A stretch of 64,000 bases of DNA from CAG-411 sp963643465 (GTDB lineage Bacteria; Bacillota; Clostridia; Lachnospirales; Lachnospiraceae). The number at the start of each line of letters is the position of its first letter. Position 1 is the first letter of the stretch. The notes under the pieces are model-generated. The model ran no database searches. It saw nothing but the letters and a program-made list of their open reading frames with translations, and was not told where the DNA came from. The DNA lies in NCBI GenBank assembly GCA_963643465.1, contig CAVIJT010000015.1, forward strand, positions 7,766 through 71,765. The letters run 5' to 3'. Positions 51,023 through 59,839 of this stretch are shown here, one piece after another. The translations under genes and the position numbers were made by a program.

Positions 51023-53551
51023 TTATTTCTGTACAGTCAATGTATAACTTCCAGAAACTGCCAATGGATAATATCCAGATTTCTTTACACTCTTGTTTTC
51101 TGGAATAAGCATAATGTAATATGTTTCACCAGAAGTCAAAGAAACTTTGCCACCTACAGTCTGAACATCGCCTTCAGCCACTGCATCAGTTAAAAGACTC
51201 TTTCCATCTTTATCAAATACATAAAGTGACATCTTATCTCTCTGATATTCACCAGATACAGCTGCTGTAAAGTTATAGCTTCCGCTGGCATCACAAACAA
51301 ACTTAGCACTTACAGCACCCTCTACAACATTGTAGTTTGTAGACTGTCCAGCCTGAATCTGCTGTGCATTTAAGAATTCCTGTGAAATAGAATAAGTTAA
51401 TTTCTGTGCTGTTACATCCTGAGTACCTACGGTAATAGTACCCATCTTATGCCATATATTATTTACTTTTGCTTTTACTACATAAGTGGTGCTTCCTGGA
51501 AGACCAATCTGGAAGTTACCCTCATCATTTGTAGTTGTAGTTCTATACTCACCTGTTGTATTGTTGTAGAAACGTACTTCCTCGTTCTTCATTGTTCCTG
51601 CTGCATCAGAAAGTGTTCCTTCTACTGTATAACGCTCAATATCTGCATTAAAGTTATCCATAACAAGATCCTGTGCAGTTACAGCCACATCAGAAGTAAA
51701 GTAATGTCTATATCCATCCTCATCTAACATATATGCTACATATGTATTTGCTGGAAGAGATGCAATAAATGTACCATTGTTATCTGTTTTTACAGAGAAC
51801 TTCATATCCGCTGCTTCTTCTCCATACTCATCTTCTCTATTTTCATACTGTTCTTCTTTTGTCTCAAAATAAACTTTTTCGCCCTTAATCAAAGAACCAT
51901 TCTTATATTTTGCTACTGCGGATACTGAGTAAAAACGAATAGGAGCTACTACAGAACAAAGTCCATCCTGTGCATTCACTTTAACATGTGTATCCATCTC
52001 ATATCTGATATCATCTGCATCAGACTGGATCTTAACAATATACTCACCTGGAGCTAATTCTGCTGCATAAGTTCCCTTTTTGTCTCCTGTTACAGCACTG
52101 CTATCCGTATTTGTTCCAACAGTTGATGTATATTCATAATCAACCTTTGTTCCAATTACAGAACCGCCTTCTGTTGTTGCACCATATGTTCTTTTATAAA
52201 CATACTCGTCTGCTTCAGTAGCATTTACCGGATAGAAATACAATGTATTTCCTGTTAATTCTGTGTTAAAAATATCCTTTGCTGTACCAGAAATATTATA
52301 ATATTTTTCTGCAACTACAGTTACAGTCATTGTCTGTTTTCTGTTTGCATCCTGTGCATCTTCTACTGTAATGGTATAAGTATGAGTACCTTCTGAGATA
52401 CTATATGGAATCTCAAGGTAACTTACAGATGCAGAACGTCTTTCCACTCCACCGCTTGCTGTATTGCTGTTTGTTGATAAACGAACATTGCTTCCATCTG
52501 AACTCTGTAATGTAAATTTATAAGTTCCGGAACCACCCATTGGCGCAATCTTTACTGTGCCATAGTAATCTGTCGTATCTACAAATTTAGAATCAGCCTT
52601 TACCGCATCTACATAGTCATCTAATCTTACATAAGCTGACTTATTCTCAACCATAATGGTCTTCTCATCATAAACTTTATAATTGATAGTTGACGTTGCA
52701 CTTCTTCCAAGCTCATCTGTTGCTTTAATAGTAACCTGACTCTCACCTGCTACTGTAGGGATACCTTTAATAATACCTCTCTTTTTATTAAGAGTTAAAC
52801 CTGCTGGAAGTGTTCCACTTGTAATATCGTATGTAACAGTTCCTATTTGATCATCAAAATAATACGCACCTACATCAATAGTTGTTACATCATTCTTCTC
52901 AATATACCAATCTATTGTACCACCAACAATATCTCTCTTGTACTGATATTCTACACTATCGTTATTGTTTATAGTTACCTTTACCCAGTTACTGTAATTA
53001 ACCGCTTTATTCAAATAAATACGGTAAGTAATCTGATCTGCAGAAGCTATGGTCTTAATAACTGGATAAAAATTATAAGATCCTTCCTTAAATTTCTTTA
53101 CTCCGATTGAAAGGTCAGACACATTAAGTGCAGTAGCCTTCTTCATCTTTAATACGATACACTTCTCATCCAACTGATCTACTGATACAGATTGAATGTT
53201 CGTTACTGCATTATTAATTGATTTTTTAACAGTTACTTTACAAGTTAATTTCTTGCTTCCAACTTTTGCTGTTACAGTTGCACTACCCTTAGAAACACCC
53301 TTTAACGTTGCAGTTGCGTTCTTCTTTCCACTTGCCTTTACAGTAACAACACTCTTCTTGCTAGATGACCACTTTACTGTCTTAGAAGCATTCTTAACTT
53401 TGATTGTCTTTTTCTTTCCAACAGTGATTGTTACACTTTTCTTACTAATACTTGGTTTCTTTGCTGCCAAAGCAACATCTGAAGTACCAGCACATGTCAT
53501 AACCATTGTAACGGCTAATCCACATGCCATTAATCTCTTACTAAATTTCAT
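51023..53551 (-). CDS. Large secreted Ig-like multidomain surface protein
   Basis: An 842-residue protein with a signal peptide (1-30). Residues about 35-110 form a basic BIG2-type domain (KKTIKVKNASKTVKWSSSKK, TVTAKV). Later parts include a putative Ig domain (GTLPAGLTLNKKRGIIKGIP, near 245-295), several carboxypeptidase-regulatory-like repeats with TDNNGTFIASLPANTYVA, NDEGNFQIGLPGSTTYVVKA and similar, and a C-terminal pre-peptidase-type beta domain (SLTSGETYYIMLIPEN). No enzyme domain or sortase motif is seen. It is likely an adhesin or structural protein of the cell surface. Confidence 0.8.
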   Translation of the reverse strand: MKFSKRLMACGLAVTMVMTCAGTSDVALAAKKPSISKKSVTITVGKKKTIKVKNASKTVKWSSSKKSVVTVKASGKKNATATLKGVSKGSATVTAKVGSKKLTCKVTVKKSINNAVTNIQSVSVDQLDEKCIVLKMKKATALNVSDLSIGVKKFKEGSYNFYPVIKTIASADQITYRIYLNKAVNYSNWVKVTINNNDSVEYQYKRDIVGGTIDWYIEKNDVTTIDVGAYYFDDQIGTVTYDITSGTLPAGLTLNKKRGIIKGIPTVAGESQVTIKATDELGRSATSTINYKVYDEKTIMVENKSAYVRLDDYVDAVKADSKFVDTTDYYGTVKIAPMGGSGTYKFTLQSSDGSNVRLSTNSNTASGGVERRSASVSYLEIPYSISEGTHTYTITVEDAQDANRKQTMTVTVVAEKYYNISGTAKDIFNTELTGNTLYFYPVNATEADEYVYKRTYGATTEGGSVIGTKVDYEYTSTVGTNTDSSAVTGDKKGTYAAELAPGEYIVKIQSDADDIRYEMDTHVKVNAQDGLCSVVAPIRFYSVSAVAKYKNGSLIKGEKVYFETKEEQYENREDEYGEEAADMKFSVKTDNNGTFIASLPANTYVAYMLDEDGYRHYFTSDVAVTAQDLVMDNFNADIERYTVEGTLSDAAGTMKNEEVRFYNNTTGEYRTTTTNDEGNFQIGLPGSTTYVVKAKVNNIWHKMGTITVGTQDVTAQKLTYSISQEFLNAQQIQAGQSTNYNVVEGAVSAKFVCDASGSYNFTAAVSGEYQRDKMSLYVFDKDGKSLLTDAVAEGDVQTVGGKVSLTSGETYYIMLIPENKSVKKSGYYPLAVSGSYTLTVQK

Positions 53552-53699
53552 GTTTTCTTTCTCCTTCTTTTTACTTAATTTTCATTATGAAAGTTCTTTG
53601 CATCACTAAAATATGAACACGAAGAACAAATTATGAGAAAGGCATCTATGCGCATCTTTCTCAGACTATCATCACGATTCCTTCTATGTAGGATATTTT

Positions 53700-53709
53700 N
53701 NNNNNNNNN
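53700..53709. other. Run of ten N (assembly gap)
   Basis: Ten undetermined bases in the leader of the Ig-like gene. The true length of the missing DNA is unknown. Confidence 0.98.
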
Positions 53710-53731
53710 AAAAGAATTTTCTGCTTTTGTT

Positions 53732-53760
53732 ATTATAACATCAAATTTCACATTTTACAA
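53732..53760 (-). promoter_or_regulatory. Sigma-A promoter of the large Ig-like protein gene
   Basis: TTGTAA and TATAAT are spaced by 17 bases. The spacer AATGTGAAATTTGATGT is nearly the same as that of the promoter at 55910-55938. Confidence 0.75.
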
Positions 53761-54083
53761 CTTTTTTAACAAATTATAGAAAAGTTACTATTTTGTTACA
53801 TTTTTTTTGCTATTTTTGAAGTTTTTAAAATATACATATTTACCAATTTTTTTGTCACACTTCTAAACACTTTATTCCTTCCACTGATTTCGTCCTCCAT
53901 TTTTTTGTACAATATTTCCATATTACGCAATATATAATATACAATTTGCACATTTTTTTGCAATTTCCATCAAATAGAAAACTACAAAAAAACTACAAAA
54001 GTGCATGTTATAATGTACATATTTGACACCATTTATATTTCTCTAAACCAGATATAAATAAAATTTATATAGACAAGAACAGC

Positions 54084-54121
54084 AAAAATGACATCCACTT
54101 ACTGATTCATGTCTGTCATTT
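54084..54121 (-). terminator. Terminator of the Thr/Pro-repeat surface protein gene
   Basis: AAATGACA pairs with TGTCATTT on the minus strand and is followed by TTGC. The stem is short. Confidence 0.5.
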
Positions 54122-54147
54122 GTATTTAGCTTTTATAATGCAAATCA

Positions 54148-55854
54148 TTATTTTACTTTAATTATTGCATAACAAGTTTTTCCATTATATGTACTTGCAG
54201 TAATTTTACAAGTACCTTTTTTCTTCGCTGTTATAACCCCCTTAGAAGTCACAGTAGCTATCTTTCTATTACTTGTTTTTAAGGTTATCTTATTACTATA
54301 AGTCCCTTTATAAAACCATATACCTACTTTCTTCCGTTTTCCTTTACTGATTGTATATGTCACTTTCTTAGCCATATTTTTGTTAAAACTAACGCGTGTA
54401 GGTTCTAATTTAACGATTACATTAACAGTTCTTGAGTATTTTCCAAATCTCATTGTTACTTGTGTAGAACCTACTGATATTCCTTTAATAACACCTTTGC
54501 TTGATATTGTTGCAATACTTTCATCATCTACAGTATATGTTATCTCCTCTACGTTATTATTTATCTTTACACTAGCATTTGTTTTTACCGATTCCCCTGC
54601 ACCAATAGTTACTGAATAAAAATCAACTTTAAAATCAATTTCATCTAACTTAGGCGTCGTAGTAATAACCGGAGTACTCTCTATATTAACTGCCGGAGTA
54701 GCTGTTGGTCCAAGAATAGGTGTTACTGTTGGTTCTGACGTTGCTACTATGACAACTATCGGGCTTGACTGTACAACAGCAGTAGGCCCTACAGTAGGTA
54801 CTTTGGGAACTTCAGTTACTGGTATAGTAGGTTCTGGTGTTGCTATACCTGCTGTTGGCTGTATTTCTGGAACTTTAGTTACCGGTATGGTAGGTTCTGG
54901 TGTTGCTATACCTGCTGTTGGCTGTATTTCTGGAACTCCAGTTACCGGTATAGTAGGTTCTGGCGTTGTTACATCTGCTATGTTTGTTGCCACTGGTTCT
55001 ACTGTCGCTACTGGCTCTGTCGTTGCCACAATCAAACTTGGATTAGACTCATAGGCTTCTAATAAATCTGCGATACTATTTCTAACACTTTCGACAGTTT
55101 GAAAACTGGATTCTGTAGCACTTTTCAAAATGCCAAGTGATGTTTTGTATTTTAAAATATCCTTGAACTTTTCCGCACCATTAGTAGTAGAATTTGCTTT
55201 TGCTGCATAATAGTCGCCTAAAAACAAATCATATTGTTCATACCCCGATCTAATTTGTTCTTCTGTTACAATATATCCCTCAGTAGGTTCAAACTCATTT
55301 CTCTGTTCGAATAACCAAATATCATCATTTATAAGATCATATACATCTTGCAATTTTTCATAAGCATTGACCGCAATCATATTCTGAGCATTATCCGTAG
55401 TTCTAGCAATTTTTTCTAATTCATAATTAATACGATATAATCCCCTGTTCGTTCTTCCATATGCCTCCTCTATAAAAGAAAACAAATATTTTTCGTAACC
55501 TTGTGATGTGGTATCGGTATTCGAAAATGTTGTTGTCTTAGTTGTATTTAATACACTTTGAGAAACCTGTATCTTTGCAGTAAGTTCTCCTACCGTCCTT
55601 GCTACATCAATTTGGTACTTGCTTTTTACCTCCACATAGTCCGTATTTACAGGAGTCCCTGTAATACTTTCGTATTTGTCTTCAATCTGATTCCCAACTC
55701 CTATTAATATTGATCCAGGACACATATATCCATCTGGTAATATAATCTCAGCATTTGCGTTTATTCCGCTGACTACCATAGTAATCATACAACCTACTGC
55801 TATCAACTTCTTGAGTGCTTTTGTCGTTTTTCTAATGTTAATCATCTTCTTCAT
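54148..55854 (-). CDS. Secreted surface protein with Thr/Pro tandem repeats and BIG2-type domains
   Basis: The 568-residue protein has a signal peptide (about 1-36, cleavage after ANA). Residues 40-280 are helical, with coiled-coil-like segments and no known domain. Residues about 285-395 are a Thr/Pro/Val linker with 21-residue repeats (EPTIPVT-VPEIQPTAGIATP). Two BIG2-like beta domains (about 400-485 and 487-568) follow, the second very basic. The layout is close to the other secreted proteins of the window. A wall-spanning stalk with an N-terminal functional head is a fair guess. Confidence 0.78.
   Translation of the reverse strand: MKKMINIRKTTKALKKLIAVGCMITMVVSGINANAEIILPDGYMCPGSILIGVGNQIEDKYESITGTPVNTDYVEVKSKYQIDVARTVGELTAKIQVSQSVLNTTKTTTFSNTDTTSQGYEKYLFSFIEEAYGRTNRGLYRINYELEKIARTTDNAQNMIAVNAYEKLQDVYDLINDDIWLFEQRNEFEPTEGYIVTEEQIRSGYEQYDLFLGDYYAAKANSTTNGAEKFKDILKYKTSLGILKSATESSFQTVESVRNSIADLLEAYESNPSLIVATTEPVATVEPVATNIADVTTPEPTIPVTGVPEIQPTAGIATPEPTIPVTKVPEIQPTAGIATPEPTIPVTEVPKVPTVGPTAVVQSSPIVVIVATSEPTVTPILGPTATPAVNIESTPVITTTPKLDEIDFKVDFYSVTIGAGESVKTNASVKINNNVEEITYTVDDESIATISSKGVIKGISVGSTQVTMRFGKYSRTVNVIVKLEPTRVSFNKNMAKKVTYTISKGKRKKVGIWFYKGTYSNKITLKTSNRKIATVTSKGVITAKKKGTCKITASTYNGKTCYAIIKVK
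54806..54972 (-). repeat. 63-bp tandem repeat inside the surface protein gene
   Basis: Units begin at 54806, 54869 and 54932 and are almost identical in DNA, which points to recent duplication or slippage. Each encodes 21 residues of linker. Confidence 0.85.
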
Positions 55855-55909
55855 TTCTCCTTTTTTATTTATGTTACCTTAATCTTTAAAACTGTCTACA
55901 TATTTTGTG

Positions 55910-55938
55910 ATTATAACACTCAATTTCACATTTTGCAA
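55910..55938 (-). promoter_or_regulatory. Sigma-A promoter of the Thr/Pro-repeat surface protein gene
   Basis: TTGCAA and TATAAT are spaced by 17 bases with the spacer AATGTGAAATTGAGTGT, about 50 bases before the ATG. Confidence 0.78.
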
Positions 55939-56001
55939 TTTGCACAAGATTTTTGCATTTCCACTGAAATCACAGACTACAAAAAAACTCCAAAATTCTT
56001 T

Positions 56002-56010
56002 GCTATAATG
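56002..56010 (+). promoter_or_regulatory. Extended -10 box reading toward the MoxR operon
   Basis: TGCTATAAT matches an extended -10. There is no good -35. A transcript from here would cross the whole 311-bp element before reaching MoxR. Confidence 0.4.
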
Positions 56011-56089
56011 TTACTATTCAGGACTATTTATTACAAAATATCTTATCTGTCGCACTTGCGGCTATAGAATTGCGTCCAACAATAAATTT

Positions 56090-56400
56090 GTAACTATTCA
56101 GAACCCCTCCTCATATATTCGCACTCGTCGTCCTTACGGACTTGCACAGTTTCCAGAGTTTCAAAGCTCGAAGAGTGTATGAAACTCTATTGGAAACTGA
56201 CATGCAAGGCTCTCCCAAGAACTGGAGCCTATGCGAACAGTGATTGGATGAGAGCTACTGCCAGTTCCGTGCTGCGCACTAAGACTGCTCATATATGGGG
56301 AGGCAACTCTATTCGAGTACCTCTATAATAGAACAATCAGCTACTTATATGCCAGCATAACGTATCTAATTGTTCCATTATAGGGGATCTGAATAGTTAC
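56090..56400. mobile_element. 311-bp inverted-repeat element with a closed multi-helix core
   Basis: The element begins GTAACTATTCAGAACCCCT and ends with the inverted form, AGGGGATCTGAATAGTTAC. Inside, CCTCCTCATATAT (56106-56118) pairs with ATATATGGGGAGG (56291-56303), closing a domain of about 198 bases. Within it are a 16-bp interrupted hairpin (56147-56162 with 56181-56199), an AGGCTC/GAGCCT hairpin (56206-56231) and a GTCC/GGAC hairpin (56129-56140). The last 80 bases are the palindromic repeat seen at 18339. There is no open reading frame of note. Confidence 0.6.
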
Positions 56401-56434
56401 ATTATTACATTAATATTTAGAATAAGGAGATTTT

Positions 56435-57427
56435 ATGCAAACAAGAACAGCAGAAATTACACAAGAAGAATTAAACCGGGCAGTAACAATCACCCGACAA
56501 ATTAGCAATTATTTTGAAAGTAAAGTAGTAGGGCAATCTTATTTAGGATACACCCTGCTAATTTCTCTTATGACCAATGGGCATATTTTATTGGAGTCCG
56601 TTCCGGGACTTGCAAAAACAACTGCTGCCAAAGTAATAACCGAAGCAGTAAATGGACATTTTTCCAGAATTCAATGTACCCCAGATTTGTTGCCAAGTGA
56701 TATTATGGGAACACAGACTTACAACGTAGCAACAAACTCTTTTGAAACTGTGTTAGGTCCGGTAAATGCCAATTTCGTCCTATTAGATGAAGTCAACCGT
56801 TCCAGTGCAAAAACCCAGAGTGCTATGCTGGAAGCCATGCAGGAACGTGAAGTGAGCATTGGCGGAAAAACCTATCCGCTTCCAGACCCGTTTGTCGTCA
56901 TTGCTACACAAAATCCAGTGGAACAGGAAGGAACTTACCTTTTGTCTGAGGCGCAGCTAGACCGTTTCCTATTAAAAGTAAAATTAACCTATCCAAATCC
57001 AGAAAGTGAATTTGAAATTTTAAATCGAATTGAAAACGATACTTTTTCCAGCGGTCACGCCGTGGCAACTCTGGAAGATATTCATTTTCTTCAAGCCTTG
57101 ACCAAACGGGTATATATGGACCCTTCCATCAAACGATATATTGTAGATATTGTGCAGGCATCTCGCCAAACCAAACAACTGCTACCTCCAGAATTGTCTC
57201 AGTACGTTTCTATGGGTGCCAGTACCAGAGCTGCCATTTCTTTTATGGAAGTAGCTAAAGCTGTGGCACTTACTAACGGAAGAAATTATTGTACTCCAGA
57301 TGATGTAAAGGCATTGCGCTACTCTATTCTAGGACATAGAATTATGCTGAATTTTGCAGCAGTGGCAGACGGAATCAAAGAAGAAACCATTATTGATGCA
57401 ATGATAGGAGCTGTTCGAACACCATGA
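56435..57427 (+). CDS. MoxR-family AAA+ ATPase
   Basis: The 330-residue protein has Walker A near 57-63 (VPGLAKTT), Walker B at 114-121 (VLLDEVNR), sensor 1 ATQNPVEQEGTY and the C-terminal lid with SMGASTRAAISF. MoxR proteins act as chaperones that ready VWA-domain partners, which are encoded just downstream. It is the first gene of a six-gene operon; its stop overlaps the next start (ATGA). AAGGAG precedes the ATG. Confidence 0.93.
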   Translation: MQTRTAEITQEELNRAVTITRQISNYFESKVVGQSYLGYTLLISLMTNGHILLESVPGLAKTTAAKVITEAVNGHFSRIQCTPDLLPSDIMGTQTYNVATNSFETVLGPVNANFVLLDEVNRSSAKTQSAMLEAMQEREVSIGGKTYPLPDPFVVIATQNPVEQEGTYLLSEAQLDRFLLKVKLTYPNPESEFEILNRIENDTFSSGHAVATLEDIHFLQALTKRVYMDPSIKRYIVDIVQASRQTKQLLPPELSQYVSMGASTRAAISFMEVAKAVALTNGRNYCTPDDVKALRYSILGHRIMLNFAAVADGIKEETIIDAMIGAVRTP

Positions 57428-58317
57428 AGCTAACATATATTTCCCAAATTTCTTCTCGCGTAAAACAACGTAAAACCATTCACACCAACCGAGTAACATC
57501 TCAAATTTTAGATGGTTCTTACCGTTCTGTATATAAAGGAAGAAGTATGAATTTTGACGAGCTTCGGGAATATGTTGCTGGCGATGACATCAAGGATATT
57601 GACTGGAAAGCCTCTGCCAGAAGCCAAAAATTACTGGTGAAACAGTATATTGCAGAGAAAAAACACAACATTATGCTTGTGTTTGACACCAATCGCCGAA
57701 TGCTCGCTCACACGGAACAATTACAGGAAAAATGGCAAGTAGGATTGTTCAGTGCCGGCACACTGGCTTATCTTATTAATCAAAACGGGGATTATACTGG
57801 TGCTATTTTTCCAACCACCCAGTCTATGGCTTACTTTCCATTTAAGACTGGACTGTTTCATTTGGAACAAATCTTAGAGCAATATGACGCCTGTGTGCGT
57901 ATGGATAACCGATCCAGTATGAACAACGCACTCGATTACATTGTACGAAATTTTCGCAGAAAAATGATATTGGTTCTTGTTACCGATACTCAGGGAATTC
58001 TGGACATTCCAGACACTACCTTAAAGCAGTTGTTGGTTATGAACGATATTTTGCTGCTTCATATTGGTGATGCTAACCTTTGCAGCCAGTCCACTTCTCT
58101 TTCAGATGTTTATCATATGGAAAAGGGAGGTTATCTGCCCTCATTTTTCACTGAGGATAAAAAGCTGGCCCAACTGGAAACAAGCAAGCAAAATGCCCTT
58201 TATCAACAATGCACAGACAAACTAAAACGTCATGGCATTGTATCTGCCACTATCCATCAGGCAGAACACGTAGATGAAACCATTTTATCACTGCTAACCA
58301 GAAAAACATGCCAATAG
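57424..58317 (+). CDS. DUF58 domain protein
   Basis: The 297-residue protein shows the DUF58 core GRSMNFDELREYVAGDDIKD with DWKASAR right after, then a VWA-like fold: HNIMLVFDTNRRM with Asp in the MIDAS position, and MILVLVTDTQ. DUF58 proteins are regular partners of MoxR ATPases. No membrane helix is evident, so it is likely cytosolic. Coupled to moxR by a four-base overlap. Confidence 0.9.
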   Translation: MKLTYISQISSRVKQRKTIHTNRVTSQILDGSYRSVYKGRSMNFDELREYVAGDDIKDIDWKASARSQKLLVKQYIAEKKHNIMLVFDTNRRMLAHTEQLQEKWQVGLFSAGTLAYLINQNGDYTGAIFPTTQSMAYFPFKTGLFHLEQILEQYDACVRMDNRSSMNNALDYIVRNFRRKMILVLVTDTQGILDIPDTTLKQLLVMNDILLLHIGDANLCSQSTSLSDVYHMEKGGYLPSFFTEDKKLAQLETSKQNALYQQCTDKLKRHGIVSATIHQAEHVDETILSLLTRKTCQ

Positions 58318-58338
58318 TTACAAAAATGGAGGATGCTT

Positions 58339-58809
58339 ATGAAAACATCGGTTACCTTACAGGAACCTTTTTCCTATTCCCTACTACCCATTATTGTGCT
58401 GTCTGTACTGGTGCTTTCTTACGGAATGTATCTTTTGTATTCCGTTTTACAAAAAAAACGTAAAACAGTGAAAAAGCCAGAATACAAACCTGCTTCGAAA
58501 GTTAATCTTGCAAAAATAAAGCAAAAATATCTTGCTGAATTGGAAAACATCCGACAGGCAGCTTATCAGGAGCAAATTACAACAAGAGAAACTTATCAAA
58601 ACATGAGTCGCTGTATTCGTCAGTTTGTGTATGAAGTAACCGGAATCAAAGTGCAAAACTACACACTTTTTGATATCAAACAACTTCAAATGCCACACCT
58701 TGAATCACTGATTTCCGAATTCTATCATCCAGAATTTGCAGTAATCTCCCAAGGTGACCGTGACGCAGCATATGAAAAAGCAAAAAAGGTAATTGAATTA
58801 TGGAATTAA
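58339..58809 (+). CDS. Single-pass membrane protein of the MoxR/VWA operon (DUF4381-like layout)
   Basis: The chosen ATG at 58339 is six bases behind GGAGG and gives 156 residues. A short outside segment, one helix (about 13-33) and a basic cytosolic part with helices (KIKQKYLAELENIRQAAY, MSRCIRQFVYEVTGIKV) follow. In Bat-type operons the same place is taken by a DUF4381 protein of similar size and topology; the likeness here is of layout more than sequence. It overlaps the next gene by ten bases. Confidence 0.65.
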   Translation: MKTSVTLQEPFSYSLLPIIVLSVLVLSYGMYLLYSVLQKKRKTVKKPEYKPASKVNLAKIKQKYLAELENIRQAAYQEQITTRETYQNMSRCIRQFVYEVTGIKVQNYTLFDIKQLQMPHLESLISEFYHPEFAVISQGDRDAAYEKAKKVIELWN

Positions 58810-59831
58810 AATACGCATTTATGATACCTGTGGGCGCATTGATCGTAATTCTTCTTCTGTTCTTGCAAAGAAAGAAGAAAGGCGGTTACACAGGAGGAAT
58901 AAAAATTTGGAACCTTTCCCTGCTGGAGCAGGAACCTTATTTTAAGAAAAAATTAGCCACATACCGAGTTCTCCGCACATTGATGCTGTTATCTTGTATT
59001 GTGGCGATTATAGCCACTTCTACACTGGCTGCTCAACCTTATAAAAAAGTAACCACACAAAAAGAACTGTATAATCGAGACATTATTTTATGTTTAGATG
59101 TTTCCTACTCTGTAGATGCGTTAAATCAAGAGTTAGTAGAAAACTTAAAAGATACCGTGTCTAATTTAAAAGAGGAACGCTTTGGAATCGTTATTTTTAA
59201 CTCTTCGGCTGTGCTTTTATCTCCTCTTACCAATGATTACGATTACATTTTGGAAATACTGGACCAATTGAAAGAAAGTATCTCCTATCGCCAATCCTAT
59301 ACAGATACAGAAACAGATATTTTCAGCGAAGACGTACCAGAAAACTGGCTGTATCTGGACAACTACATTATAGAAGGAACTCTTGTGGGTAGTGATGAGC
59401 GAGGAAGTTCTCTGATTGGAGATGGTCTGGCAACCAGTGTGTATGATTTTTCTGAGGAAGAAGACCGAACTAAAATTATTATCTTTTCTACGGATAACGA
59501 TTTGCAAGGCACACCTATTGTCACACTGGATCAGGCTGCTACCCTCTGCAAAGAAAATAATGTTGTAGTGTATGGCATCGGCACAAACGAAATGTACGAT
59601 GAAAACAAAAATGAAATGCAGGCGGCCATGGAAAAAACCGGAGGAAAATTTTATTTGCAAGAGGAATCCGGAACAGTGACTGATATCGTAAAAAACATTG
59701 AGAAAGAAGGAAAAAGTTTAATAAAAGGAAAAAAAGAAATTCAGGAAATTCCTTGGGTGGAAGTACCTGCTCTCCTTTTATTTTCTTCTATATTTGTAAT
59801 GTTTATCTGCATGAAAGGACTAAGGAGGTGA
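58800..59831 (+). CDS. VWA-domain membrane protein (BatA-like)
   Basis: The 343-residue protein has helices near 5-22 and 59-79, a VWA domain with an intact MIDAS (Asp100-x-Ser102-x-Ser104 in LDVSYS, later TEDEERT-type and FSTDND segments), and a helix at the C-terminal end (LLLFSSIFVMFICM). The domain lies between helices, outside or inside according to BatA models. The ordered chain MoxR-DUF58-X-VWA-VWA-TPR is typical of Bat systems, linked elsewhere to envelope stress tolerance. Confidence 0.9.
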   Translation: MELKYAFMIPVGALIVILLLFLQRKKKGGYTGGIKIWNLSLLEQEPYFKKKLATYRVLRTLMLLSCIVAIIATSTLAAQPYKKVTTQKELYNRDIILCLDVSYSVDALNQELVENLKDTVSNLKEERFGIVIFNSSAVLLSPLTNDYDYILEILDQLKESISYRQSYTDTETDIFSEDVPENWLYLDNYIIEGTLVGSDERGSSLIGDGLATSVYDFSEEEDRTKIIIFSTDNDLQGTPIVTLDQAATLCKENNVVVYGIGTNEMYDENKNEMQAAMEKTGGKFYLQEESGTVTDIVKNIEKEGKSLIKGKKEIQEIPWVEVPALLLFSSIFVMFICMKGLRR

Positions 59832-59839
59832 GACAAGCT

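Larger units (their letters stand above)
53552..54147. other. Promoter region of the large Ig-like gene, broken by an assembly gap
   Basis: This 596-base, very AT-rich stretch holds the gap, a sigma-A promoter (53732-53760), a plus-strand extended -10 (TGTTATAAT near 54008) and the terminator of the next gene. Blocks at 53738-53760 and 53960-54015 match 55909-55940 and 55952-56015. No gene is seen. Confidence 0.6.
55855..56434. other. Divergent intergenic region with promoters and the 311-bp element
   Basis: This 580-base gap holds the promoter of the Thr/Pro-repeat protein gene (55910-55938), a plus-strand extended -10 (56002-56010), a family C repeat (56026-56085) similar to 924-985, and the 311-bp element. 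No protein gene is seen. The MoxR gene starts 35 bases after the element. Confidence 0.6.

Noticed and set aside
56090..56400. Group II intron or known large RNA
   Set aside because: The expected intron start and domain V pattern are not visible and no reverse transcriptase is present. I keep it only as a structured inverted-repeat element.
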